From positions 558,001-622,000 of the forward strand of contig OY760867.2 of the NCBI GenBank assembly GCA_963664035.2: a stretch of 64,000 nt of DNA. Reading direction: 5' to 3'. The DNA is from G958296245 sp963664035. GTDB lineage: Bacteria; Chloroflexota; Dehalococcoidia; Lucifugimonadales; G958296245. The stretch's first letter is position 1, and every line of letters starts with the position of its first letter. Below the pieces are notes generated by a model. It was not told the origin of the DNA and did not search any database. It saw nothing but the letters and a program-made list of their open reading frames with translations. Positions 35,225 through 43,397 of this stretch are shown in pieces. The position numbers were made by a program, and so were the translations under genes.

Positions 35225-37174
35225 ATGACCCGGGCGAAGTGGCGGATATGCGTGGACTGGAACGGCGACGGCGACTTCGAGGACGCCAACGAGGACGTGA
35301 CCGGCGACGTGCTGGGCCTGACCCTCGACCACGCCCGCGACCTGCTCACGGACCGGATACCGGCGGCGCGGGTCGAGATGGAGCTACGCAACGCCGACCA
35401 CAAGTACAGCCCGCCCAACGCAACGTCGCCGCTCGCGGGCAAGGTGAAGCCGGGGCGCAAGCTCTGGGTGCGCGCCGCCTACCCCTTCGACGCCTTCGCG
35501 GACGCGGCGGGTACCCGCCTCGCGGCGCACGCGCCGGACTACGACGCCGGCTTCGCGTGGACGGAGCACTCCGGCGGATTCGAGATACGCCCCGCCGGGA
35601 CCGGCGCCCGGACCGCGGGCGCCGGGCGCTGCGCCGCTACGCTCGACTTCGGCGACCCGGACGCGTCTTTCGGCTGCGACTTCACCCGAGGCGCGGGCAG
35701 CGTCCACGGCGGCCTCTGCTTCCGCTACTCCGACGCCAACAACTTCCTCTACGCCAGGGTCACCGGCTCCAAGGTGGAACTGCGCAAGGTGGAGGCCGGG
35801 GCCGACAGCCTCCTGGCCTCCTCCGCCCTCGCGTGGGCCGCCGGAAGCAGCCGCTTCCTCCAGGTCGAGCTCCACGGCTCCTCGATACGGGTCTTCGTGG
35901 GGCCGGACGAGGCGGCGGCGGCCGAATCCTCGTTCAACCTGGCGGCGACCAGGCACGGCCTATACTCGGACGGCCAGGCCAACCACGCGTGGCAGGGCTT
36001 CGGCGGCTGGGTCTCGCTGTTCCACGGCAGCATCGACTCGGTCCTGCCGAGGCCGGGCAGCGCCGAGCGGTACTGCTACGTGCGGGCGCTGGACGAGATG
36101 GAGCGGATGAGCGCCGTCACCCTCTACACCTACGCCTCCTCTGCCTTCCCGCAGCGGTCGGACCACGTCCTGGGCGGCATCCTCGACTACGCGGGCGCGG
36201 ACGCCGATAGGCGGCTGCTGGACGCCGGCTCCATCCTCGTGCCGCACACCTTCAGCCCGGCGGTCTGGGGCGTGAAGGCCCTCGACGAGATATACCGGCT
36301 CCAGGACGAGGAGGACGGCTTCATATACGTGGACGGCCACGGCTACTGGCGCCTCGAGGCGCGCGGCCACCGCGCGGCGGGGCCGCACGCCTCGCCGTCG
36401 GCGTCCATCGGCGACGACAGCGGCGGCGCGAACGCCTACTTCTCCGACCTCGCATGGGACGACGGCGCGGCCAACGTCGAGAACGTCGTCTTCGTGCGCG
36501 TCAGGAGCTACACGCTGGAGGGGGCGCAGACCGTCTGGACGCTGTCGGAGGCGCCGCGGTTCGCCGCCAACGAGACGCGGGCCTTCCTCGCCGAGAGCTC
36601 CAAGTACGGCACCGTGGTGGGCTACACCCCGCCCACGGCCCGGGTCGACTACCTCGCCAACGCCCGCCGGAACGGGTTCGGGCTCGACCTCACCTCGCAG
36701 CTAACGGTCACCCACCCCAACACCACCGACTACAAGGGGCTGGGCACCCTGGTAAAGGTAACGTTCGGAAGCAAGGCGGGCTACCTGACGCTGCTGAAGC
36801 TGCGCGGACTCAACGCGATCAAGTTCGGCGATCCGGCGCTGACGCTGGCCGAGGACGCCGCCAGCAAGAGCGCCTACGGCGAGCGCGTCAGGACGATAGA
36901 CGCCCGCTGGACGCGCGAGCTGAAACGGGCGCAGGCGACCGCCGAAAGCAGGCTGGCGAGGAAGAAGCAGCCGAAGACGGCCCTCCGCCTCACCGTGCCC
37001 AACGGGTCGAAGGCCAACGTGCTGCTGATCCTACAACGGCGGCTCTCCGACCGCGTCACCGTCACCTACGGCGACATGGGCATCGACGACGACTTCTTCA
37101 TCGAGGGCCACACCCTCACGGTGGGCGAGGGCGGCAGGGCCGTCACGCGGGAGCTGGCGCTGCGGGCCGTCTGA
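35225..37174 (+). CDS. Phage minor tail-like protein with a central lectin-like domain
   Basis: A 649-residue protein. Residues 1-85 (VDWNGDGDFEDANEDVTGDV ... LRNADHKYSPPNATSPLAGK ... GRKLWVRA) have the layout of siphophage minor tail or baseplate-hub proteins, where a tail beta-domain precedes an adhesin. Residues about 105-260 resemble a concanavalin A/LamG-like jelly roll (GGLCFRYSDANNFLYARV, FLQVELHGSSIRVFVG), a likely receptor-binding insert. The rest is probably a hub-type domain. GAGGAGG precedes the ATG. A tape-measure gene and other tail genes are absent between it and the chaperone. Codon use matches the host, and the frame is intact. Confidence 0.72.
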   Translation: MTRAKWRICVDWNGDGDFEDANEDVTGDVLGLTLDHARDLLTDRIPAARVEMELRNADHKYSPPNATSPLAGKVKPGRKLWVRAAYPFDAFADAAGTRLAAHAPDYDAGFAWTEHSGGFEIRPAGTGARTAGAGRCAATLDFGDPDASFGCDFTRGAGSVHGGLCFRYSDANNFLYARVTGSKVELRKVEAGADSLLASSALAWAAGSSRFLQVELHGSSIRVFVGPDEAAAAESSFNLAATRHGLYSDGQANHAWQGFGGWVSLFHGSIDSVLPRPGSAERYCYVRALDEMERMSAVTLYTYASSAFPQRSDHVLGGILDYAGADADRRLLDAGSILVPHTFSPAVWGVKALDEIYRLQDEEDGFIYVDGHGYWRLEARGHRAAGPHASPSASIGDDSGGANAYFSDLAWDDGAANVENVVFVRVRSYTLEGAQTVWTLSEAPRFAANETRAFLAESSKYGTVVGYTPPTARVDYLANARRNGFGLDLTSQLTVTHPNTTDYKGLGTLVKVTFGSKAGYLTLLKLRGLNAIKFGDPALTLAEDAASKSAYGERVRTIDARWTRELKRAQATAESRLARKKQPKTALRLTVPNGSKANVLLILQRRLSDRVTVTYGDMGIDDDFFIEGHTLTVGEGGRAVTRELALRAV

Positions 37175-37188
37175 CGCCCCGGCGCAGC

Positions 37189-37752
37189 CTATTCGGACTG
37201 CTCCGGGACGGGGTCGCTCAGCACCTGCCGGAACTCAATCCTGCCGGCCTTGTCGATGATGAACTCCTCCCGGCCCGGCGTGCCCGCGAACCCGGCGAAG
37301 GGCTTGTGCGTCAAGGTGACGTAGAAGAACTCGCTGTCCTCGGTGGCGTTCTCCACCTCCCACACGAGGGGCTGGTCACGGTACTCGCCGGCGTACATCT
37401 CCGTGTTGCGCTGGGCGAACCGGATGGCCTCCAGCCGCGCCCGCGCCAGCGTTATGATCCCCTCTTGCTCCTGCTCCAGCGCCGCCGCCTTCTCCAACTC
37501 CACCTGCTGCCGGTACTCCTGTAGCTGGCGCTGCGCCTGCGCCACCTTGGACTCCTCCGCGGATATCCGGGACAGCGCGGCGTTCAGGTCCCTCCGCGCC
37601 GACTGGAGCTCGGCCGCCAGCGCGTCGTACTCCTCCTGCGTAGGGCCCGAGCTGCCGCACGCCGACAGCAGCAAGGCCGCCGCCAGCACGGCGAGCGCGA
37701 CAAGCAGGCCGCGGGCGGCTGTGGAGGTCGTATGGCGTGTCGAGGGCGTCAT
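37189..37752 (-). CDS. Coiled-coil lipoprotein
   Basis: A 187-residue predicted lipoprotein. The signal peptide (residues 1-32) ends in the lipobox LLSAC. A helical region with heptad-like pattern follows (EEYDALAAELQSARRDLNAALSRISAEESKVAQ, about residues 38-100), then a short globular C-terminal domain (FYVTLTHKPFAGFAGTPGREEFIIDKAGRIEFRQ). I use the ATG at 37752 rather than the in-frame start at 37797, because the upstream start lies inside the putative promoter. It is convergent with the tail cassette. Function unknown. Confidence 0.75.
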   Translation of the reverse strand: MTPSTRHTTSTAARGLLVALAVLAAALLLSACGSSGPTQEEYDALAAELQSARRDLNAALSRISAEESKVAQAQRQLQEYRQQVELEKAAALEQEQEGIITLARARLEAIRFAQRNTEMYAGEYRDQPLVWEVENATEDSEFFYVTLTHKPFAGFAGTPGREEFIIDKAGRIEFRQVLSDPVPEQSE

Positions 37753-37766
37753 GTCCAACGTAACCC

Positions 37767-37797
37767 AATATACATAACCCGCCGTCCTCATAGTCAA
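37767..37797 (-). promoter_or_regulatory. Putative promoter of the lipoprotein
   Basis: Minus strand TTGACT (37797 to 37792). A -10 of TGTATA, GTATAT or TATATT lies 17 to 19 bases away around 37775-37767. The exact hexamer is uncertain. Confidence 0.45.
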
Positions 37798-37830
37798 GGG
37801 GAACGCGGTATAGTAACCGTTCAGAGTGCC

Positions 37831-38450
37831 GTAACCGTAGGGGCGTCCCTTGTGGGCGCCCTAGACGCCAGGGGGAGGCAACCACGAGGGTTGCCCCTAC
37901 GAAGGATTCAGGGCGCTTGGAACCCGTAATCGTAGGGGCGTCCCTTGTGGGCGCCCTAGACGCCAGGGGGAGGCAACCACGAGGGTTGCCCCTACGAAGG
38001 ATTCAGGGCGCTTGGAACCCGTAGTCCAGGGCGTCCCTTGTGGGCGCCCTAGACGCCAGGGGGAGGCAACCACGAGGGTTGCCCCTACGAAGGATTCAGG
38101 GCGCTTGGAACCCGTAACCGTAGGGGCGTCCCTTGTGGGCGCCCTAGACGCCAGGGGGAGGCAACCACGAGGGTTGCCCCTACGAAGGATTCAGGGCGCT
38201 TGGAACCCGTAGTCCAGGGCGTCCCTTGTGGGCGCCCTAGACGCCAGGGGGAGGCAACCACGAGGGTTGCCCCTACGAAGGATTCAGGGCGCTTGGAACC
38301 CGTAATCGTAGGGGCGCCCCTTGTGGGCGCCCTAGACGCCAGGGGGAGGCAACCACGAGGGTTGCCCCTACGAAGGATTCAGGGCGCTTGGAACCCGTAA
38401 CCGTAGGGGCGTCCCTTGTGGGCGCCCTGGACGTGGGCGCCCTGCTAGAC
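37831..38450. repeat. Tandem array of 95/93-bp units, six and a half copies
   Basis: Copies start at 37831, 37926, 38021, 38114, 38209, 38302 and 38397 (partial), with spacings of 95, 95, 93, 95, 93 and 95. Each holds GGGGCGTCCCTTGTGGGCGC, a CTAGACGCCAGGGGGA segment and the hairpin GGCAACCACGAGGGTTGCC, then GCCCCTACGAAGG. The short 93-base form lacks two bases at a junction that reads GTAGTCCAGGGCG. Short frames inside it are repeat artefacts. Confidence 0.95.
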
Positions 38451-38509
38451 CCGCGCCCGCGCCGCATATATGATGTCCGCAGTGGCGTTGACCCCACGCG
38501 GAGGCGGTC

Positions 38510-39412
38510 GTGACATACAAGGTAGTGTGCTGGAACATCGGCAGGCGCCGCAAGCCGTGGCGCCAGCTATTGAAAATGGACGCGGACGTGGCCCTGCTAC
38601 AGGAGGCGGTCCTCCCGCCGTCCGAAGTGGCCTGTAGAGTCGACACAGGCCCCGAGGCGCACTGGGACTCGCACGTCTGGAATTCGCGCTGGTGGGAAGG
38701 CCGGTTCGACAATCTGTACGACCGGTGGCCGATGGTGGTGAAGCTGTCGGACCGCGTCGAGGTCGAGTGGTTCAAGCAGGTCAGCCCTATAAGCGAGCCC
38801 CGAGAGGACGAGATCGCCGTCAGCGGCATCGGCACGATCGCAGCCGCCAGGGTCATCCCACAAGACAGCGACACCCCGCCGTTCATCGCGGTGTCCATGT
38901 ACGCGCGCTGGATAAAGCCGCACTCGTACGCCAACAGCGGGTGGTCCGTGGGCTACCAGGACGGCTCGGCGCACCGGATAATCTCGGACCTGTCGGCGTT
39001 CATCGGCAGCACAAATCCCCGCACGCACCGCATCCTGGCGGCGGGCGACCTCAACATGATATACGGCGCCACGGACGACAACCCGCTGGCGCTTCCGGAC
39101 CGCGACCGCACCGTCACGGACAGGATGACCGCGCTCGGCATGAAGTTCCTGGGACCCAGGTACCCTGAGGGCAGACGGGCTTGCCCCACGCCCCAGGGCC
39201 TGCCGCCCGACACCCTGAACGTGCCCACGTACCATACGAGGACAAAGTCCCCGGCAACCGCGCAGAACCAGCTAGACTACGCCTTCGCCTCGCAGGGCTT
39301 CCACGAGAGCGTGACGGTGCGCGCCATAAACTCCGTCGAGGAGTGGGGCGCAAGCGACCACTGCCGGCTGCTAATAAAGGTAGCGGCGGAAAGCCAGGAG
39401 ACCGGCCCTTGA
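38510..39412 (+). CDS. Endonuclease/exonuclease/phosphatase (EEP) fold protein
   Basis: A 300-residue metal-dependent hydrolase of the EEP superfamily (DNase I, exonuclease III, lipid phosphatases). Visible active-site motifs are VVCWNIG (Asn9) at the start, LLQEA (Glu32), a His in HSYANS near 143, GDLN at 179-182 and SDHCRLLI near 281. LDYAFAS near 256 is another family landmark. The GTG start at 38510 is preceded by GGAGGCG. The substrate is not clear. The stop codon lies inside the first copy of a 49-base direct duplication. It may be a stand-alone nuclease or phosphatase. Confidence 0.85.
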   Translation: MTYKVVCWNIGRRRKPWRQLLKMDADVALLQEAVLPPSEVACRVDTGPEAHWDSHVWNSRWWEGRFDNLYDRWPMVVKLSDRVEVEWFKQVSPISEPREDEIAVSGIGTIAAARVIPQDSDTPPFIAVSMYARWIKPHSYANSGWSVGYQDGSAHRIISDLSAFIGSTNPRTHRILAAGDLNMIYGATDDNPLALPDRDRTVTDRMTALGMKFLGPRYPEGRRACPTPQGLPPDTLNVPTYHTRTKSPATAQNQLDYAFASQGFHESVTVRAINSVEEWGASDHCRLLIKVAAESQETGP

Positions 39413-39497
39413 ACGAGTTCCTTCCCCCTCGATGGGGGAAGGTTAGGAGATTGGCCCTTGAACGAGTTCCTTCCCCCTCGATGGGGGAAGGTTAGGA
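39404..39497. repeat. 49-bp direct duplication with internal hairpin
   Basis: Two copies start at 39404 and 39453. Each holds the 9-bp hairpin CCTTCCCCC-TCGA-T-GGGGGAAGG, and the first copy covers the stop codon of the EEP gene. Duplication of an intergenic hairpin is the simplest reading; the hairpins could act as transcription brakes. Confidence 0.85.
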
Positions 39498-39507
39498 TGG
39501 GGGTGCT

Positions 39508-40191
39508 ATGTTCGCGATAAGGGGCAGCCAGCGTTGGCTCCAACTGGCCGTGAACCGCTGCCCCGAGGTCATAGACGAGGCCGTCGCCGATGCAATCGGC
39601 CTCGCGCCGGGCGAGACGATCGAGTGGCTGTCGCCTCTGGAGTCGGACTCCTTCACCGAATACCAGGACCGGGCATTCCTGGACCGCCTCGGCGTCAGCC
39701 CGCGGCATCGTCGGCTCGAGGACTTCTGGCCGCGTAAAGGGCCCGTGTGGGACGGCCTGGCCCGGACGAGCGGCGGGCACCGCCTGCTCGTCGAGGCGAA
39801 GGCGAACGTCCCGGAGTTCGACAGCAGCCCTACGTGCGCGTCGGAAGGGTCCCTCCGCAAGATAAGGAGGGCGCTCGACGAGACCAGGGAGTTCCTGGGA
39901 GTCCGCGCCAAGGCGGACTGGTCGAAGTGCTTCTACCAGTACGCCAACAGGCTGGCGCACCTCTACTTCCTGAGGGAGCTGAACGAGATCGACGCCGCCC
40001 TGGTGTTCATCTACTTCGTGGACGACACCACGGTCCCCGGCGTGCATCCCGTCTCGCGCGAAGGCTGGGAGGCCGCCATAGCTCTCGCGGCGCATCACCT
40101 CGGCATAAGCGCCAACTCGCCGTGGATACGCGCCAACGTCGCCGACGCATTCATCGACGTTGGCGGCCTAAGCCACGTCGCCTGGCCATAG
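39508..40191 (+). CDS. Hypothetical protein with restriction-endonuclease-like VEAKA motif
   Basis: A 227-residue soluble protein. Residues 88-93 (LVEAKAN) with an upstream acidic FWPRKGPVWDGLAR match the E-x-K half of a PD-(D/E)xK nuclease core, and a later cysteine- and tyrosine-rich helix (WSKCFYQYANRLAHLYFL) follows. Such single-domain proteins are widespread and uncharacterised. It follows the EEP gene closely, after the 49-bp duplication. A nuclease role is only a suggestion. Confidence 0.6.
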   Translation: MFAIRGSQRWLQLAVNRCPEVIDEAVADAIGLAPGETIEWLSPLESDSFTEYQDRAFLDRLGVSPRHRRLEDFWPRKGPVWDGLARTSGGHRLLVEAKANVPEFDSSPTCASEGSLRKIRRALDETREFLGVRAKADWSKCFYQYANRLAHLYFLRELNEIDAALVFIYFVDDTTVPGVHPVSREGWEAAIALAAHHLGISANSPWIRANVADAFIDVGGLSHVAWP

Positions 40192-40215
40192 GCCGGACGG
40201 CGGCCTGGCCCGCGC

Positions 40216-41310
40216 TCAGACGGCCTGCCGCTCTCCGGTGGCGGAGGCGCGCCGGATAGCGTCCAGCAGCCTGTGGCGCTTGACGGCGTGGTCGAAGTCG
40301 GGCTGGGCGTCCTCGCCGGCGCGAATCGCCGCCGCGAACCGGCTCCACATCTGGGCGACGTTCAGCGGCGGGCCGTCGGGAACCGTCTCGGGCGCCCACC
40401 TGTGGACGGGGTCCACCGGCAGCGGCTCCAGCGCCTCCTGCGAGCCCCTGGCGCCGAGCAGGCGCATCCCGTTGAGCTGCGGGTGCTCGTGCGACTCGAC
40501 GACGAGCGTGCCCTCCCGCCCGTATATCTCCAACCTGTACTCGCTGCCGTGGTGCGGGATGCTGGCCACGTGTACCGACGCCGCCGCGCCGCTCTCCAGG
40601 ACGCCGCTGATGAGCACGTTGTCCGGGGAGGTCACGTCCACCGTGCGCCCTGTGTCCGTCTCCAGCCAGCTCTCCACCTGGGTGCGCACCACCGCCGAGA
40701 GCTCCTTGAACTCGCCCACGCACATGCACATCGAGTCGATGACGTGGCCGAAGGAGATGGTCAGCGTGTTGGCGCCGTTGGCGGCGTCGGCCTGCCAGGT
40801 GCGGTCGGAGGTCCTCGCGAGCATCCCGGAGCCGAACTGGCTGAGCCGGCACGACACCACGTCCCCGACGTAGCCGTCGGCCACCAGGTCCCTGAGCGTC
40901 AGGAAGAGCGGCGAGCACCGCGCCTGAAGGCCCACCAGCGTGCGGAGGCCGCTGGAGCGGGCCAGGTCGGCCATCTGCCGCGCCTCCAGCAGGGAGGCCC
41001 CGAGCGGCCACTCGGTGTAGACGTGCTTGCCCGCCTCCAGGGCGTCCATGGTGAGCCGGTGGTGCTTCGGGACGATCACGGAGACGCCGACGGCCTCTAT
41101 GTCCGCGTCGGCGAGCATCTCCCGGTGGTCGTGGTAAGCCTCGCGCGCGCCGAATATGGCGGCGGACTCACGCGCCGTCTCCTCGTGCGCGGTGCAGACG
41201 GCCACCAGCTCGACGTCGTCCAGCGCCCTCAGGGCCGGCAGGTGCGCCCGCGGCGACCAGCCGTACGTGGCGTTGGCGCCTATGAGACCGACGCGAAGCT
41301 TCTCAACCAT
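40216..41310 (-). CDS. Gfo/Idh/MocA family oxidoreductase
   Basis: A 364-residue NAD(P)-dependent sugar or polyol dehydrogenase-type protein. Residues 1-120 form a Rossmann fold (VEKLRVGLIGANATYGWSPR, then the nucleotide-binding LVAVCTAHEETARESA and the EKP-equivalent TEWPLG). The canonical Lys of EKP is replaced by Trp-Pro (TEWPL), which may change catalysis. The C-terminal half has the family beta-sheet domain. I use the ATG at 41310 (MVEKLRVG); the open frame continues 25 codons upstream into the region shared with the divergent alcohol dehydrogenase. Substrate not assigned. Confidence 0.85.
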   Translation of the reverse strand: MVEKLRVGLIGANATYGWSPRAHLPALRALDDVELVAVCTAHEETARESAAIFGAREAYHDHREMLADADIEAVGVSVIVPKHHRLTMDALEAGKHVYTEWPLGASLLEARQMADLARSSGLRTLVGLQARCSPLFLTLRDLVADGYVGDVVSCRLSQFGSGMLARTSDRTWQADAANGANTLTISFGHVIDSMCMCVGEFKELSAVVRTQVESWLETDTGRTVDVTSPDNVLISGVLESGAAASVHVASIPHHGSEYRLEIYGREGTLVVESHEHPQLNGMRLLGARGSQEALEPLPVDPVHRWAPETVPDGPPLNVAQMWSRFAAAIRAGEDAQPDFDHAVKRHRLLDAIRRASATGERQAV

Positions 41311-41434
41311 GCACGGGAGTGTAACATGGATGGGCGGGATGGACACGGATTGGGGATTGGGGACGCCCGCCAACCTGTGGTACACTCGCCGCGCTTACGG
41401 TGGCGTCCCGTTCGGACAGGTGGAGGGGATACAG

Positions 41435-42487
41435 ATGAAGACGCTGGCCGCGATACAGCCCGCCTATGAGCTGCCCCTGGTCGTCGACGAGATCGACATT
41501 CCCGACCCGGGCCCGGACGAGACGATCGTCAAGCTGTTCTCATCCGGCATCTGCCATTCGCAGCTTCACCAGATGCACAGGCCGGACCAGGGCCGTCCCT
41601 TGGGGCTGGGACACGAGGGCGTCGGCGTGGTGACCCACGCCGGGAGGGGCGTCGAGCACGTGGCCGAGGGCGACCGCGTCATCGTGACGTGGGTGCCCCG
41701 GACGCCGATACGCGGGCGGCCGGTCTTTCCGCCGACGGGGGCCTTCTACCGGGGCGAGGCGGTGGGCGGCACCAAGAGCTTCACCTGGACGGAAGATACG
41801 CTGGCGGACGCCGATTACGTCGTGCGGGTCGCCGACGACGCCCCCAAGGACGTGAGCAGCATCGTCGGCTGCGCCGTGCTGACCGGCGCGGGCGCCGTGC
41901 TCCACACCGCCAAGGTGCGCCCGGGCGACTCGGTCGCGATCTTCGGCGTGGGCGGCGTGGGCATCTCGGCGGTGCGCATGGCGTCGATCCTGGAAGCCTA
42001 CCCCATCATCGCGGTCGACCTGAAGGACGATAAGCTGGAGTTCGCCAGGGAGCTCGGCGCGACCCACACCGTCAACGCCTCCGAGCAGGACCCCGTGGAG
42101 GCGGTGCTGGAGATCTCGGGAGGCGGCGTCGACTACGCCTTCGACGCCATCGGGCTGCGCGTGACCAACGAGCAGATCCTGCCCGTGACCCGCGAGGGCG
42201 GGCCCGGCGCCGGCAACGACGGCGGCATGGCCGTGCTGGTCGGCGTTCCGGGCGACGAAATGGCGGTCGACCCCAAGCTGTTCATGATCTACCAGCGCCA
42301 GTACCGAGGGAGCCTTGGGGCGACCTACCCGGACCGCGACTTCGCCATGTACCTGCGCCTGCACGCCGAGGGCAAGTTCCCGCTCGACAAGATAGTGACC
42401 CGGCGCTACCGCCTGGAGCAGATCAACGAGGCATGCGAGGCGCTGGAGGCAGGCCGGATACTGGGCCGGGCCATCATCGAGTTCTAG
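41435..42487 (+). CDS. Zinc-type alcohol dehydrogenase (medium-chain dehydrogenase/reductase)
   Basis: A 350-residue MDR enzyme. Catalytic zinc ligands are Cys in SSGICHSQLH (about residue 38-43) and the HEG motif LGLGHEGVGVV near residue 60; the structural-zinc four-Cys loop is missing. The Rossmann motif FGVGGVGISAV is near residue 170, followed by IIAVDLKDDKLEFAR with Asp as an NAD-specific position. The order resembles class III or NDMA-dependent alcohol dehydrogenases. The true start is the ATG at 41435, with GTGGAGGGG upstream; the frame extends far 5' without being coding. The gene is divergent from the Gfo/Idh/MocA gene. Confidence 0.87.
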   Translation: MKTLAAIQPAYELPLVVDEIDIPDPGPDETIVKLFSSGICHSQLHQMHRPDQGRPLGLGHEGVGVVTHAGRGVEHVAEGDRVIVTWVPRTPIRGRPVFPPTGAFYRGEAVGGTKSFTWTEDTLADADYVVRVADDAPKDVSSIVGCAVLTGAGAVLHTAKVRPGDSVAIFGVGGVGISAVRMASILEAYPIIAVDLKDDKLEFARELGATHTVNASEQDPVEAVLEISGGGVDYAFDAIGLRVTNEQILPVTREGGPGAGNDGGMAVLVGVPGDEMAVDPKLFMIYQRQYRGSLGATYPDRDFAMYLRLHAEGKFPLDKIVTRRYRLEQINEACEALEAGRILGRAIIEF

Positions 42488-42538
42488 GGCGCGGCCGGGA
42501 AGGCAAGCATAGCCGGCCGGCGGCGCCCGGCTCGGAGT

Positions 42539-42547
42539 TGCTATAAT
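42539..42547 (+). promoter_or_regulatory. Extended -10 promoter of the coiled-coil protein gene
   Basis: TGCTATAAT provides a TGn extended -10 with a perfect TATAAT (42542-42547). No matching -35 is seen. It supports the ATG at 42573 rather than an upstream in-frame ATG at 42546, which lies inside the -10. Confidence 0.6.
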
Positions 42548-42572
42548 GGGGGCTCGGACGGCAGGCGGAGTC

Positions 42573-43373
42573 ATGTCCACGGCGCCCACAATCGACGACA
42601 TCATCAGGATCATGCGGGAGCAGCCCGAAGCTCGGGCCGCGCTCCGCCGCGAGGTGCTCACGGACGAGCTCCTCTCGCTGCCCGACCTGTTCGCCACGCT
42701 GGCGAAGCGGGTCGACGACATAGCGGAGCGTCTCGACACGCTGACGAGGCGGGTCGACGGCATGGCGGAGCGCCTCGACACGCTGACGAGGCGGGTCGAC
42801 GACATGGCGGAGCGCCTCGACACGCTGACGAGGCGGGTCGACGACATAGCGGAGCGCCTCGACACGCTGACGAAACGTCTCGACACGCTGACGGAGCACA
42901 TTGCCGAGATGGACGATAACATGGGCAAGCTCTTGGGCGACAGGCTCGAGCGCAGGGCCGTATACAAGCTCCCACCCACGCTGAGCCAGAGGCTAGGCCT
43001 CAGGCGAGCGCGAGCCGTATATCCCGTAGCGGTGCCGCCTTCTACCGACTTGAGCTTCCCGGACATGGTAGAGGCGGCAGCGGAGAGCGGCATCATAACC
43101 GAGGAGCAGGAGCTGAGGCTCAAGCTTACGGACCTCGTATTCCATGCCCGCCGAAAATCGGACGGAGAACGGGTCTGGTTCGCGGTCGAAGCCTCCGGCG
43201 CCATCGGCCCCAGGGACATCGAGAGGGCCGCAGAGTCCGCCGGCGCCCTCCGGAAGGTCTTTGACGAGAGCGCCAGAGCGGTGGTCACGGGTCACCGCAT
43301 ACGCCTACACGACCATCGGCGGGCCGAGGAGGACGGCGTGATGGTGCTGATAGAGGACGACCCATGGTCGTGA
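42573..43373 (+). CDS. Coiled-coil protein with nuclease-like C-terminal domain
   Basis: A 266-residue protein. Residues 1-45 are helical (TIDDIIRIMREQPEARAALR), residues 47-115 form a coiled coil made of 14-residue repeats (VDDIAERLDTLTRR), and the C-terminal 130 residues resemble a PD-(D/E)xK-like domain: TDLVFHARRKSDGERVWFAVEASGAI, then ERAAESAGALRKVFD and RAVVTGHRI. The Lys of the usual E/D-x-K is replaced in AVEASG, so nuclease activity is doubtful. Similar coiled-coil + nuclease-like proteins are common and uncharacterised in many bacteria. Nothing nearby fixes its role. Confidence 0.65.
   Translation: MSTAPTIDDIIRIMREQPEARAALRREVLTDELLSLPDLFATLAKRVDDIAERLDTLTRRVDGMAERLDTLTRRVDDMAERLDTLTRRVDDIAERLDTLTKRLDTLTEHIAEMDDNMGKLLGDRLERRAVYKLPPTLSQRLGLRRARAVYPVAVPPSTDLSFPDMVEAAAESGIITEEQELRLKLTDLVFHARRKSDGERVWFAVEASGAIGPRDIERAAESAGALRKVFDESARAVVTGHRIRLHDHRRAEEDGVMVLIEDDPWS
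42711..42878 (+). repeat. Four tandem 42-bp repeats in the coiled-coil gene
   Basis: Copies start at 42711, 42753, 42795 and 42837, in frame. The 42-base unit equals two heptads (14 residues), so copy-number changes would lengthen the coiled coil without breaking it. Confidence 0.93.
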
Positions 43374-43397
43374 CGCGATAGCGTGCGCGCTCGGCAA

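Noticed and set aside
34881..35228. 115-codon open frame between the tail genes
   Set aside because: It is made of TGTCTCA repeats and dispersed palindromic repeat copies also found elsewhere, so it is not a gene.
33704..37174. A complete prophage or tailocin
   Set aside because: No integrase, capsid, portal, terminase, sheath, baseplate or lysis genes are present in or around the four tail-type genes.
37732..38400. Repeated 65-66 codon frames in the 95/93-bp array
   Set aside because: They are the same repeat read many times, without ribosome sites or any known domain.
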